Shown here piece after piece: positions 44,758 to 55,310 of a stretch of 64,000 nt of DNA. The notes under the pieces are model-generated. The model did no database searches and was not told the origin of the DNA. It saw only the letters and a list, made by a program, of their open reading frames with translations. Source of the stretch: Anticarsia gemmatalis. Lineage: Eukaryota > Arthropoda > Insecta > Lepidoptera > Erebidae. Made by a program: the position numbers and the translations under genes. The stretch is from assembly GCF_050436995.1 (NCBI RefSeq), contig NC_134746.1, forward strand, positions 14,320,501-14,384,500. Direction: 5' to 3'. Every line of letters begins with the position of its first letter. Position 1 is the stretch's first letter.

Positions 44758-46247
44758 CTGATAATGGTGAACCATGGCTGTGTTTTATACACCTCTGTTT
44801 ACACCTTCGGGTATAACGGGCGTATTATGTATGTATGAATGTAGGTATGGTATGTGTATTCTCATCTTTTATAATTTAATGCTATCTTCTAGCTATTTGT
44901 TGGCAAGGAAGGTTCATATTGCTTTCATTCAAAGTCCCTTTACTTTTTGTATAGTAACTCAAAGTCTGGTGATGTGTTCAATATATGACAATGGGGTAAC
45001 CCCCTATACGTATACGTAAGGATTAAGCTGGCTTTGCAGCAATGATTTAAATTGATCTTGAAATTAAAATTATGTCAGGTCGTTCTCCAGACAGTTTTTT
45101 TGACACGACCAGTCTAAATGGAAGTAATTTAATAAAAACGGAAATGTTTATGTCGTTTATTTTTTGCTAGTAGGCAATAAACCGTATAGTGACGCGAATT
45201 CAAAGGATGTGTGCGTCTGATTGATATCAGTTGTCAGATTACTTGTTATTAGTTAGTTATTAGCAAACGAACATGATTACATTACGCAGCCCGAGCGTGT
45301 ACGAAACGCGGAACATGTATGTTTAATTGTAAATTGAAGTATTTTAGTGAACAGCCTCGAGGTAAAACTTGTTATAAAATAATCATTAAGATATGGATAT
45401 TAAGATTTTAGTCGGCTTCCGTCCGGAGGTGATTATGTTTTGTTTGACTTCTAAAATGTATATATCTATTAATCCAAACTTTAGTAGGTACATATTTAAT
45501 TTAAAAGTGCTATTGTTTACGGCTGACCTGATAAGGTTAAAATTTGACAGGGTAGTGGTAGTGTTTTTTTTGGCATTCGTAACTTGATTCGTAATGGAAG
45601 AAGATATAGTCGCAGGATGAGTCATCGATGATTCTTAAGATTGGCTTCATCTCTACGTGCTACATCTATTTACTCTCTGCCTCATTAGTCAAGCTTTTAT
45701 CAATAACCATCGATCGATTCAAGAGCCTTTTTATCAAAGCTCCTAATTTACCATACATTTCTTTTTACTCATTCAGCCATCAGTGATCTAAAACTCCTAC
45801 TGAACCCTAAGCAGTGGCCAAAATTTCGTTTAATACAATACATACTCCCAATTTCTAATTTATTAACACTAACATGACTCTGTATGTAACATAGAAATCA
45901 GATTCTGAAACAATCGCGTCACGATCGAACAGTCTGTATAAAACTGAGCATCTCTCGAATCATCCATTAGTTTCCCTCTCACTGCATCAATAGATGTAGA
46001 GAACTAGTCTTGCAACTGCTGCAACGTCATCCCACTGACGCAACGTCCAGACAATCTCGTTGTTCTAATATCACGACTAATGGTCAAGCAATACTCTTCG
46101 TGATCGACTAACTGCGAATTATTCATGCAAATAATCTTTACGCGGTCATTTATACGTAATTATTATGCAATATAAGAATGTAAGTGTATTTTAGTTGTAA
46201 CAAAACGATATACCTACGTTAATAATGATTGACCAATTTTTGAAGCA
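44758..46247. other. Intronic DNA, nothing recognised
   Basis: Open frames at 44774-45019 and 45386-45625 (both strands) are not recognisable. No repeat family seen. Confidence 0.5.
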
Positions 46248-46325
46248 CATTTAGCGATAGTCTATTAAAACAGTTTTTTTATATGAGTTTAAGCGATATT
46301 GGACAGATAAACTACCGCTAAATGA
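46248..46325. mobile_element. MITE family M1, copy 2
   Basis: The left end ACATTTAGCGATAGTCTATT and right end ACTACCGCTAAATG are inverted repeats related to the copies at 21613 and 63419. It ends where a LINE family B fragment begins. Confidence 0.65.
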
Positions 46326-46420
46326 ATAAATGTTTGGACGAGAATGAAGCAAAGGAAGTTTGAAAGGATCGTCGCTGCCTACTCCTATTTGAAAAAAGGC
46401 GTGATTTTATGTATACATGT
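46326..46420 (+). repeat. RTE-like LINE 3' end, family B copy 4
   Basis: GACGAGAATGAAGC, GGAAGTTTGAAAGGATCG, CCTACTCCTATTTG and AAAAAGGCGTGATTTTATGT follow the same order as at 31999, with a deletion of the ACCAAGTGG block. It directly abuts MITE M1 copy 2. Confidence 0.65.
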
Positions 46421-47270
46421 ATTCAATTTCAAACAGAATGCGACAAACTTTGAATCGCTTTACAGTTATGTGAGTTATAAATGCTAAAGCCTGAGCTTCT
46501 ATTTAATTTCATAGCCGTAATATAACTAGTGTCACTTGCAATTTGCACATTTTATAGCTCCATCTTGGAATCGCATTATAAAGCCTTTGGCTGAACACAG
46601 ACAACGTTTGCTAGAACATTACCAGATATGTACTAAAGTCAAACAGTGAATTTGAACGGTACATTGTAGTGAGACAAACAATGTCGGTTCAGCACAGTCC
46701 CGAACAAATATTGTGAGCGTCACGCCCAAACAAACACTCGCAAATAACTACGATATATGCTGAACGTTAAACGATTGTAATTTAAATAAAAACACGATTT
46801 GCTGAACAAATGTGGGACGAGATTCGCTGCTCAATGCTAAATGGTTTAGGTTGGGTTCATTGTTTTTCGGTTGAAGTTTGAAACTGAAATATTCTGTGTA
46901 TTTGTAAAGGATGGCTAGCTTTTTCGAGATGTGAATTGATTTGGAATTGTTGGTGCTGATGAAGGGTTTCGTAATTAAATGATTCTGTTTTATCCTTCGA
47001 CAAGGTCAGGTGCGTGGTGCTTGTAATCGACGCTACTTAACGCAACTTGATTGAAGCAAAATACTAATACGTTTGTAGGGACTGTAGTAAGTACCTTCTT
47101 TGATCTCTGCTCCCGTGGGAAATATTCGTGAAGATTTGAGTAACATCATATTCATTAAAAATTGAGTTCTTGACACCTCGATCTTTATCCATTCATAACT
47201 ATTCGTCTCACAACGTCACCATACGTGTACTCTCTATTTTCGTATCACTTGTTCAATCGTCCGTTAAGTC
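46421..47270. other. Intronic DNA, nothing recognised
   Basis: AT-rich. The open frame starting 47170 runs into the GC island that follows and has no recognisable domain. Confidence 0.5.
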
Positions 47271-47274
47271 ACTA

Positions 47275-47430
47275 AACGTACGTGTAAACACTAAGGCGGC
47301 GGCGATTTCGCGGCGGTCACCGGTCCGACGGCATTCCTCGTCGCCCTATTGTCGCCCATGCGTGAAGCAGCCGTGCGACCAGCTACCAGCGGCCAGCGGC
47401 CAGCGGTCGCGCCAGTAACGCATGCCCTAA
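47275..47430. promoter_or_regulatory. GC-rich island with CCAGCGG repeats
   Basis: GGCGGCGGCGATTTCGCGGC and three near-tandem CAGCGGC units at about 47386-47407 make a CpG-dense patch inside the intron. No exon evidence. It is a possible regulatory region, about 350 bp upstream of a second, larger island. Confidence 0.3.
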
Positions 47431-47689
47431 ATGTTTACGTTTGCTTTACAACTCGTTTGACCTGTGAGACTGCACTCCAGTGGCGAAGGCTCCATACAAC
47501 TCGATTCCTATCGGCTTCCCTTTCTGGACAGACTTAATATTAGTGTTAAATTAATTGTTTACTATTGCCAAATAAAACACAATTAATTAATAATCATCAA
47601 TATTTAAACCGAAATCTTTAACTAGAATCATTAATCTAATCGAAACAGTACGAAAACGCCTACCCTTCAAAAATTACGCTCCGCTAAAA

Positions 47690-47945
47690 ACGCAACGTGA
47701 AGTAATAATAATGAGATAAGCCGGAGGCGCTGATCGAGAATCGCGTACAATAAAAACTATGGCGGCGATGTCGCTTACGACCTTTTGGATCGCGCTTCGC
47801 ACCGTGCTGCATAGTGGCGAGCAAGCCGAAGGAAGAGCGGGTTGCCTCGCGCTACAGCGCTCGCGCCGCGGCGGACACATGATCTTACGCATGTTTCTGT
47901 CGCGGTGCGAGCCGCGTGCAAGAGCGAGAAGGAAAATATAAGCTA
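47690..47945 (+). promoter_or_regulatory. GC-rich island, candidate intronic promoter
   Basis: A 200-bp CpG-rich stretch contains ATGGCGGCGATG at 47759-47770, which fits the ATGGCGGC core bound by YY1/Pho-type proteins and would also be a strong start-codon context if transcribed. The plus frame from 47759 is open for 60 codons (MAAMSLTTFWIALRT at its start), but it matches no family I know and is not consistent with the NT-C2 protein. No consensus donor terminates it. Both strands are open, as expected for GC-rich DNA. I favour a regulatory island over an alternative coding exon. Confidence 0.3.
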
Positions 47946-49440
47946 AGCATCCTGCATAAGTATTTTTGACCAGTTTGACATTAGGTCATGTTTGTTTACT
48001 GTTAACATCTTTCGCGCGCTCTATAACAAATTAGAATATTAATTTGTGTTTATTACTACATTATTCGTTGATAATTGTGTTTGTGCATAATTGTGAATGT
48101 ATCAGTATATTAAACAGTAATTGTTTTGCATGTTTCTATTAGAGTAAATTTTCATTTTGTCAGATTTATAGGTTAAACTCATTACAATAAAAGTGTTCTG
48201 CGTTTATCCATAATGTGTTTGATATTTTATTGTTGATGAATACATTCTAAATTGCTTATATAATAAGTTATTAAACAACCAGTGCGAGACAATCATCAAT
48301 CGTTCGATATACCTACGTTATCTTAAATATGTGCTGTTGTGTTACCTACGTGTTAATACTGAAGATATAGTAACTTAATACAAAACAAGCATGATTAGGT
48401 AGCATGGTAAGTACCTATGTATTATTAGTCTGTAGAGAGTAATAAGAGACTGTAGTCGAATGTAGATAGTACTCTCATATTGTTATTATGCAGTAATACG
48501 CTACTTTTACGTCGGCATTCTTACGATGTACATAATATGTAGGTACTATACCTAGACAATGACTTATAGCTCCGGCTTACCTTTTGTAAAAAATGACCCT
48601 TCGCCACTGCTGCACTCTCAAGTACCATGAGAACGATTGAACGGTAACTCAAAGTGGTATTTCAGCAGATTCCCACTTGGAAAATAGGGTTGAAGGTGGC
48701 TATAGAAACGTTGTTATAATATGACACGACCAGGCGGCAGTGATGTCGTCTTAACTCTGTACGTGTAAACAGTATTTGCTTGATACGAATAAATTTGACC
48801 ATTATCATCATCACCACGCTATCAAGCAATACGGTTTTTTCTAAAGAATCAAATATTGACTTTTGAAATAGATAGTACGGATTTTTAAAATAACATAGAT
48901 CTGGTTGTAGCTTGTGAAGAAGTGAAAATTTAAGCTTGTGTTGAAGCCCTTCTATTTATCTAACGGTAGTCGAATCGTAGGTGTCAATTTTAACGACATT
49001 CAACTATCATAAAATTTTAAAATAACGTCTTGTACAGTAGCCACGTTACGCATACGATGATATGACCGGATCACAAGATACACATGGTCGTAAAAATACG
49101 CATAACATCTGGTCTGTCTGGGATTGTACTCATAATACTTGCGACAAAACAAGCTTTGTTACCTTGAACTGTTACAGTTTATAGTACAGGCTATTTGTAG
49201 TAAACGGTAATTCATTGACTTTGTTATGAATTATAGGTTTTGTTTGATTTAATGAACTTGTAATGTGTAATTGTGGCTATATTTTAATCATAAAACGTCC
49301 CAGTTTTTAAGGTGGAACTGTAGCACATTTAAATATGAGTAAGTTGTGCTAAACTGCTAAAATGCTAAGACTCTCGTGACTCCTCTTGGTTCAAATAGCA
49401 TTTGAATAAAAAGAAAAATGTACCAATAACAATAAATAAA
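47946..49440. other. Intronic DNA, nothing recognised
   Basis: AT-rich. No repeat family or open frame of note. Confidence 0.5.
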
Positions 49441-49454
49441 ACGCAAGTGTTTGT

Positions 49455-49660
49455 TTACGTGCGTCTATTCGCGGTGTGTTTGTTATCCATGCGCACGCGC
49501 AGGCCAGTGGCAGCGCCTGCGCAACACACGTCAACACTAAGGCAAAGAGCTTTGAAGTTTGCAACACACACACGCACACACCTGCCTTCATTATACAACC
49601 ATCTTTCATGAGTATGTGTAATATGTGTATGTATGTATGTATATAGATTATATTGTAAAA
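49455..49660. promoter_or_regulatory. NRF1/Ewg-like site cluster and CA/GTAT microsatellites
   Basis: TGCGCACGCGCA at 49490-49501 is an exact match to YGCGCAYGCGCR, and a partial match, GCGCCTGCGCAAC, lies about 25 bases downstream. Beyond are a CA-rich run (49562-49580) and a GTAT run (49620-49643). It is possibly a regulatory element. Open frames here are composition artefacts. Confidence 0.35.
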
Positions 49661-50146
49661 ATACCAGTGTAATTCGTAATACGGGCACAGATAATGATCA
49701 CATTGCAATAATAATTTATGTTCTTCGTAATACATAGATTGCGATCTTGTAATTACGTTTTGATAGTTATGTTCAGTCGGATGTCTTGAAATTCTTCAGT
49801 GTAGGCTTTTTTTGGCGGTTTTAAAGATTATTATTATCTTTAACTTAGAACTATTCTATAAGACTTAAGTTAACTTAAAGGTTTTCTAAATAAAGCCTGG
49901 CATAAATCAGATTATTCGTATAAACAGTGGCGAGTATTGCGTATATGTTACGTACAATTTAAACATTCAAGTTTTCCTTCTACCAAAACATGAATGATAC
50001 CAAAAACGATAATTGTAATTCAATTATCGGAAGGTCTTTTCCTCGTCGCGATTGCTTCCTGGATCCGGCGGCGTGCAATCTGTTAGATTGGCAAACTAAT
50101 GAGCCGATTGTGCATGCAAGCGAAATCCTTTACCGCTCTCCATTTT
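49661..50146. other. Intronic DNA, nothing recognised
   Basis: AT-rich, with a short CpG patch at 50040-50075. Confidence 0.5.
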
Positions 50147-50300
50147 AATAAATAAATATCATTGGATAACTCACACACGGTCATTTGATTCCAAACTAAG
50201 CAGAGCTTGTACTATGGTAACCAAATAACTGATAAACAAATTTATATACTTCTAAATACATACTTCTACAGACACATTAACAACCAGAACAAATGTCCGT
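50147..50300 (+). repeat. Dispersed repeat family C, plus copy
   Basis: AATAAATATCATTGGATAAC, TCACACACGGTCATTTGATT, AAACTAAGCAGAGCTTGTAC and TATGGTAACCAAATAACTGA, then AAATACATAC. This is the best copy in the window. The reverse copy is at 44650-44757. The class is not named. Confidence 0.7.
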
Positions 50301-50324
50301 GCTCATCACATAAAGATTTGTCGT

Positions 50325-50446
50325 GGGTCGAATTCTTGCCAGCTTTTCTCATTGGCCCTAACTTCCGAACTGGCGGTAAATTCACTCTCTGTATCATTGT
50401 GTCAGCATAAGTGTCAGCATTTGACCTAAACAAATAAATGATTTGT
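50325..50446 (+). repeat. LINE-like 3' tail, family A copy 3
   Basis: GAATTCTTGCCAGCTTTTCT, CCGAACTGGCGGTAAATTCA, TGTCAGCATTTGACC and AAACAAATAAATGATTTG. It is the fullest of three copies and reads opposite to 4970-5103. A SINE head on the other strand begins a few bases later. Confidence 0.7.
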
Positions 50447-50449
50447 TTT

Positions 50450-50524
50450 TGAACCCCACCACACGCGGCGCTACGGTTATTGTGGCGAGGTGACCACGTT
50501 AACCACTGCGCCAAACGTGCAGTT
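50450..50524 (-). repeat. SINE head fragment (tRNA-like), minus
   Basis: The complement contains TTGGCGCAGTGGTTAACGTGG, an A-box of the S1 SINE type, near 50494-50514. The B-box region near 50452-50475 is degenerate. The SINE body is missing; LINE family A tail lies in its place. Confidence 0.55.
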
Positions 50525-51483
50525 AATGGCTATACTTTACTATTTGGTGCTTTGCGCTTGTCTGGTAATTGCCAACGAATGGCGTGCACCAAGTCACGTG
50601 GCGCAATGATGCCACCATTTGGCAATGTTGCCAGAATTGCCATCATTGCTACGATTGCCACTGGCTTGCCCAATCAGACGGACACGTTCTCTTTGTAGCG
50701 GGAAGTTTATTGATTATTTTATCTAGCTAGAGCTCTTTGATATAAAGTGGTTTGTTTTTATGATTGCGTAAAGTTAAATATATAGATTTTTATCTGTTAT
50801 TCTTCGGCGGAAATTGAAATGTTAAAATCTTTTTCTGATACCTTGAATTTGCTTTGAAATAACAAATATTGTATGAAGGTATTTTTCATTTGAAATCTTC
50901 GAATAGGATACTCTCAGTCAAATTGCAGTTGACACGGGGAAAATGTTCAAATTATCCTAACGTTTGTCGTAATAATGACGTCAGCACGTCTATCCTTGTA
51001 TAAATACCGTTATAAGTGAGATAATAGTACCCAAGGACGCAGGATAAGCCTCAGCTGTCACGAGATACGTCACCGTGAACACGGGTTCACCGCGGGCGAT
51101 TTATTTGTACCGGTAACTAGCTGCCTTGTGTATTGTTACCTTCTAGGAACTAGCCGTTTTTGATAAAGGAAATAAGAGGTGTTTGTAGTAGTGAGATGGT
51201 TGTTAACAGGCTTAGATCATTTGAATCAAGTCGTAGTTGTAGATTCAGTATCTAAAACTTTAGGTCTGTTGATAGTTTTCAACTAGTCTTATAGCTTCTT
51301 GCTTCATTCGTTGACCATACAAATTCGTAATAAACTACTTTGTAAAATGCAGTTCAAATATAGACTTTATCTTACAATTTACTCCCCAACTCGAATCGTA
51401 GTCATAGCGAACATCTAATTAACGTTCATCTCGTCACCTTTCACGAACACGTCACAAACATAACGTAAGGTATAATATAATAA
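50525..51483. other. Intronic DNA, nothing recognised
   Basis: GCCAC- and TTGCCA-rich words recur at 50560-50670 (TTGCCA, ATTGCCA, TTGCCAG) without a strict period. No gene recognised. Confidence 0.4.
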
Positions 51484-51785
51484 GTTGACACCTCCCACGC
51501 AAGTGGTCGCAGGTTCGAACCCGAGGCAACACACCAATGACTTTTCGAAGTTATGTGTGTATTAGAAATAATTATCACATGCTCCAACGGTGAAGGAAAA
51601 CATCGTGAGGAAACCTTGCATGCCTAAAATTTGTTTAATACATTTATTGAGGGCATGCAAAGTCCCCAACCCGAACTTGTCCAGCGTGGTGGACTCAAGG
51701 CCTAACCCCTCCCTCATTACGGGAGGAGACCCTTGCCCAGCAGTGGGACAGTAATGGGTTAAATTTATTTATTTTTATTTATAAT
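51484..51785 (+). repeat. tRNA-derived SINE (family S2), near-complete
   Basis: The head has a B-box GGTTCGAACCC at 51512-51522. The body carries GTGTGTATTAGAAATAATTA, GGTGAAGGAAAACATCGTGA, GCAAAGTCCCCAACCCGA, GTGGTGGACTCAAGGCC and CCCAGCAGTGGGACAGTAAT, with a TTTA-rich tail. The A-box end of the head is short or missing. Truncated relatives lie at 8759-8966 and 32880-32998. Confidence 0.8.
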
Positions 51786-51810
51786 ATGGATATCCCTCGG
51801 TGTCAACGCC

Positions 51811-51920
51811 TCCCCGCACGACACCGCACGACACCGCACGACACCGCACGACACCGCACGACACCGCACGACACCGCACGACACCGCACGACGACGCACG
51901 ACACCGCGCGACTTCGCACG
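51811..51920. repeat. Decamer satellite (ACACCGCACG)
   Basis: Seven perfect tandem ACACCGCACG units are followed by three variants (ACGACGCACG, ACACCGCGCG, ACTTCGCACG), with a partial unit at the left. The array is strongly CpG-rich in AT-rich DNA. It lies between a SINE and a GC-rich mobile element. Confidence 0.9.
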
Positions 51921-52129
51921 AGTGAGTCGACTGAGCTCAGTTTAATCAACAGGTGACACTGACGGCAACCAGTGTGTATTGTGTGCTTTGCTTATTTACT
52001 TAATTGGATACTTTTTACCTTTCTTTTTGCTTTTGAGGTATTTTTTCTTGTTAGTTAGCATAGTGGAGAGTCGTATTGCGGATGGAAATATGATTTGTAT
52101 TTAACGGATCAAGCGTAATGTTTACTTTT

Positions 52130-52741
52130 AGGTACGATTCAGACCAACCGGCTAGCGTCGCGCCGCCTCGGAACGGAGCCGTACGCGTGCCGCGGCAGCC
52201 GAACGTGTGCCGCGGCAGCCGAACGCGTCCGTCGGAGCTGTACCGCTACTGCGGTATGCGTACGGCTGCCGCGGTAGCCGCACGCGTGCCGCGGCAGCCG
52301 ACAGCGTCCGCTGGAATCCAATCATATGTCTGGACTAAAGAAATTAGTTTTTCTTCCGTATCCATTTTTGATTTTAATATGTTAACTGTCGCTTGAAGAA
52401 CACAACTTCAATGATTCGCTAGTTGCTGCACCGTAATCTCCGTTCGTATTTCACGACGCACAGCTGACCGGCTCCGAACGGACCCGACGGCAGCCGATTG
52501 GATGTCGACGGCGCCGTTCGGAGCCGGTCGGGGCCGGTCGGCCGTCGCGACAGCCGAACGCATTCTGCGACAGGTCGCGGCAAGTCGCGACGCGTCGCAG
52601 GATGCCGACGGAGATAGCTATGCGTAAGTTGCTTGCAAATATGAACTGTATTTACTGTTGATACATTTCAATGTTCTTTACCGCATTGTAAAATGCCGCC
52701 CGGCCCGGCCCGACGCGAGCCGGTTGGTCTGAATCGTACCT
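52130..52741. mobile_element. 612-bp GC-rich terminal-inverted-repeat element
   Basis: The ends at 52130-52160 and 52711-52741 are inverted 31-bp repeats with one mismatch (AGGTACGATTCAGACCAACC at the start). Subterminal DNA on both sides is packed with GCAGCCG-type words, including GTGCCGCGGCAGCCGAACG twice in tandem and inverted forms of it. A perfect 16-bp inverted pair, GACCGGCTCCGAACGG, lies at 52466-52481 and 52514-52529. The centre (52330-52440) is AT-rich. A clear target-site duplication was not found. Dense subterminal motifs are typical of transposase binding regions in hAT- and other cut-and-paste families, but no transposase is present. The open frames here are composition artefacts. 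Confidence 0.75.
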
Positions 52742-53812
52742 TTGATGACAGGTGCCTTGCGGTTTTGCTTCCGGTATTGTATTATAAATTGTAGACTGTC
52801 CATGGGTTGATTGTTTATAAACAATTAACTGCAAAGTTGTATATTAACGTCTTAAAAGGTTAAAAGAGTAATAAGTTTCTATTCATCATTCTTACTTCTA
52901 AACTTTTGTATTATGTGCTAATATAATATATGAGATAAGATTTTTACTTCACTATCACATAATTAAAGAAATCAGCCGATACAGTTCAATAATACGGGTA
53001 TAAATAACAAACCTTCATAGTCTATCTATAAATAAATCGCTACAAATGTCCTACACAGATATTACTTAACTCGATAATAGTCGATACCAAATAAACAAGC
53101 CAAGCAGGAAACACGGAAAGGTCAACGACATGCCCGCAAAGCCTGCGAGCACGTTCATAATAATGATAACGTTGCATTTTATATAAATAATATGCATACG
53201 TAGGTATAATATGCATGTGTTACTGAATAGTTGATGTATTAATTGATGCTTGCGGTTTTGCCTATTAATATAAAATCAGTTTAACCCACTTTTCCAGTGA
53301 GCAAGGTTATCCTCTCAGGATAGGGGAAGTTTTTAATCCACCATGTTGGTCAAGTACCGATTGGGGACTGTTTAAATGGGCTATGATAACGAAAAGATGA
53401 TGATGAAAGATGGACTTGTTGAAAGATGATCTCTACCGTGTTGTACCGGTCAGACGTAGACCAAATTATATAATAATATCCTTCCACTGCATTACTGACT
53501 TAGAATCGTCCCTAACCTAAGCTGAGATAGAAGGGTGTACATTATTGCTAATGCTACATAACTTACAATACAGTAAGTACTCATAATAATCATCAAAGAG
53601 GTAGAAACTAATAGAGCAACTAGCCAGCTCAATATGACATAGCACTTTAAACATCACAAAACTACCGACAAATACAATTTCCATATAAAACTTAATTAAA
53701 ATACCTTCATTATAAACATGAAAAGCAACACCGACTGTTTAGCAGAAGTCATAAAATTGCACTTGATGAATCAATTTAATGTTATCACGGTTTATTGTTG
53801 CTATATACGCTA
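52742..53812. other. Intronic DNA, nothing firmly recognised
   Basis: Around 53281-53370, a sequence with CCACTTTTCCAGTGAGCAAG and AATCCACCATGTTGGTCAAG resembles a diverged, minus-strand dispersed repeat, but I cannot align it confidently. The rest is AT-rich. Confidence 0.4.
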
Positions 53813-54401
53813 TCTATACTATATATACTATATATATTGCTATATATTTTATATTTATATTTATATATTTATAATATTATAATTTATAATATTATAAAGC
53901 TGAAGAGTTTGTTTGTTTGTTTGTTTGAACGCGCTAATCTCAGAAACTACTGGTCCGATTTGAAAAATTATTTCAGTGTTAGATAGCCCATTTATCGAGA
54001 AAGGTTATAGGCTATATAACATATATAACATCACGCTATTACCAATAGGAGCAAAGCACCAGTAATAAATGTTTAAAAATCGGGGAAAGTTATCTCTTAC
54101 TAGCTGACCCGCACAACTTCGCTTGCGTCACATAAGAGAGAATGGGTCAATTTCTTCCCCGTTTTTGTAACATTTTTCGTTGCTACTCCACTCTCAATGA
54201 CCGTAGCGTGATGTTATAGCCTTCCTCGATAAATGGGCTATGTAACACTGAAAGAATTTTTCAAATCGGACCAGTAGTTCCTGAGATTAGCGCGTTCAAA
54301 CAAACAAACAAACAATTAAACAAACAAACAAACTGTTCAGCTTTATTATATTAGTATAGAAGTATAGATGTCATGCAAGCGAAGTTGCGCGGGTCAGCTA
54401 G
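53813..54401 (+). mobile_element. Helitron-like element (outer), interrupted by a second copy
   Basis: It begins TCTATACTATATATACTATA, with an expanded TA/TTTA stretch to about 53895 before AAGCTGAAGAGTTTGTTTG, and ends GCGCGGGTCAGCTAG at 54401, followed by T. A reverse-oriented copy at 54100-54368 interrupts it between A 54099 and T 54369. Skipping the insert, the flanking sequence reads TTA|TGTCATGCAAGCGAAG, the expected order for the family. It is non-autonomous. Confidence 0.85.
54100..54368 (-). mobile_element. Nested Helitron-like element, reverse orientation
   Basis: On the plus strand it starts CTAGCTGACCCGCACAACTT and ends with AGTATAGA, the complement of a TCTATACT start. It is preceded by A and followed by T, an exact A|T insertion into the 3' part of a related element. 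It contains a (CAAA)n-like run at 54298-54332. The last 8 bases repeat the preceding end sequence (AGTATAGA twice), so the 5' terminus may have a small duplication. Confidence 0.85.
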
Positions 54402-55310
54402 TTATTATAATATATGAAGGTATTACTGACCTAGATTGTAAATATAGGCACTTTTACACGTTTACTACCTACTTAAATGTGGTTACAGCTTGAAAAAGGT
54501 ACTTGATAATGCTATATTTAACTTGGGTAGTGAATAAGAGATGACGTCATAGAAAAATGAGTAATTATTTTTTTAAAATTAATTTGACATTAATGCGAAT
54601 GCGCCTACTGATAGAATTGTGATTGTTTGTCACTTTGCCTGTTGCGCTTTCACGCTTGAACCACTTACTTTTGTAAATTATCAGCCCCTAAGGGCTGAAT
54701 TAGGGATGTATCTAAACCGCGAGCGTGGTGTTGCTCAACAATCTAGCAAGTTTTTTAGAATTATAATAAAAATATATAATATTGAAAAAAATGTTAAAGG
54801 CTAAGATTTCCCTAGAAAACTTAAGCAGCATGATAGACACTCTCGTTGCGAATAACAATATTTAAGGTTCAAATTACTGCTCTCAAGCTAGGTTCATTTG
54901 CTGAAATTATGAAATAAATTCTTAAAGATAAAACAGCTTAATTTAAAAGGCTCGCTTAATAAGTTTAATTAGTTGCTAATAGACGGCTAGTTCCTCATTA
55001 ATCTTTGCTCTGGAAGTTTATACAAACGACATCAAAGCGTCTTGAAAACACTCGGAATTAGGCTTCTGACACAATACAAGTGCGATACGATACAAAACAG
55101 TCCATGAGCGATAGAAAAACACGTGAACTCATGTCACGGTTTCTTTTGCCGGTTTGGGATGACACTAAAGAATGAGATAGGGGGTTTAAGCAAGCAACAT
55201 GTTTCTATACTTTGTCGTCGACTGTAAATTTTGCTTCTTTTGCTTTGTAAAGTTTTTTACTTGTTAACTGAAACAAAGTAGTTTTGGTTGAAGATGATAT
55301 AACGATGCAT
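54402..55310. other. Intronic DNA, nothing recognised
   Basis: AT-rich. The open frame 54619-54804 is not recognisable. Confidence 0.5.

Noticed and set aside
51811..51920. CRISPR-like array
   Set aside because: The repeats are 10 bp and directly adjacent with no spacers, in a eukaryotic genome.
52118..52396. 92-codon Arg/Pro-rich frame
   Set aside because: It is explained by the GCAGCCG repeats of the GC-rich element, which are open in several frames on both strands.
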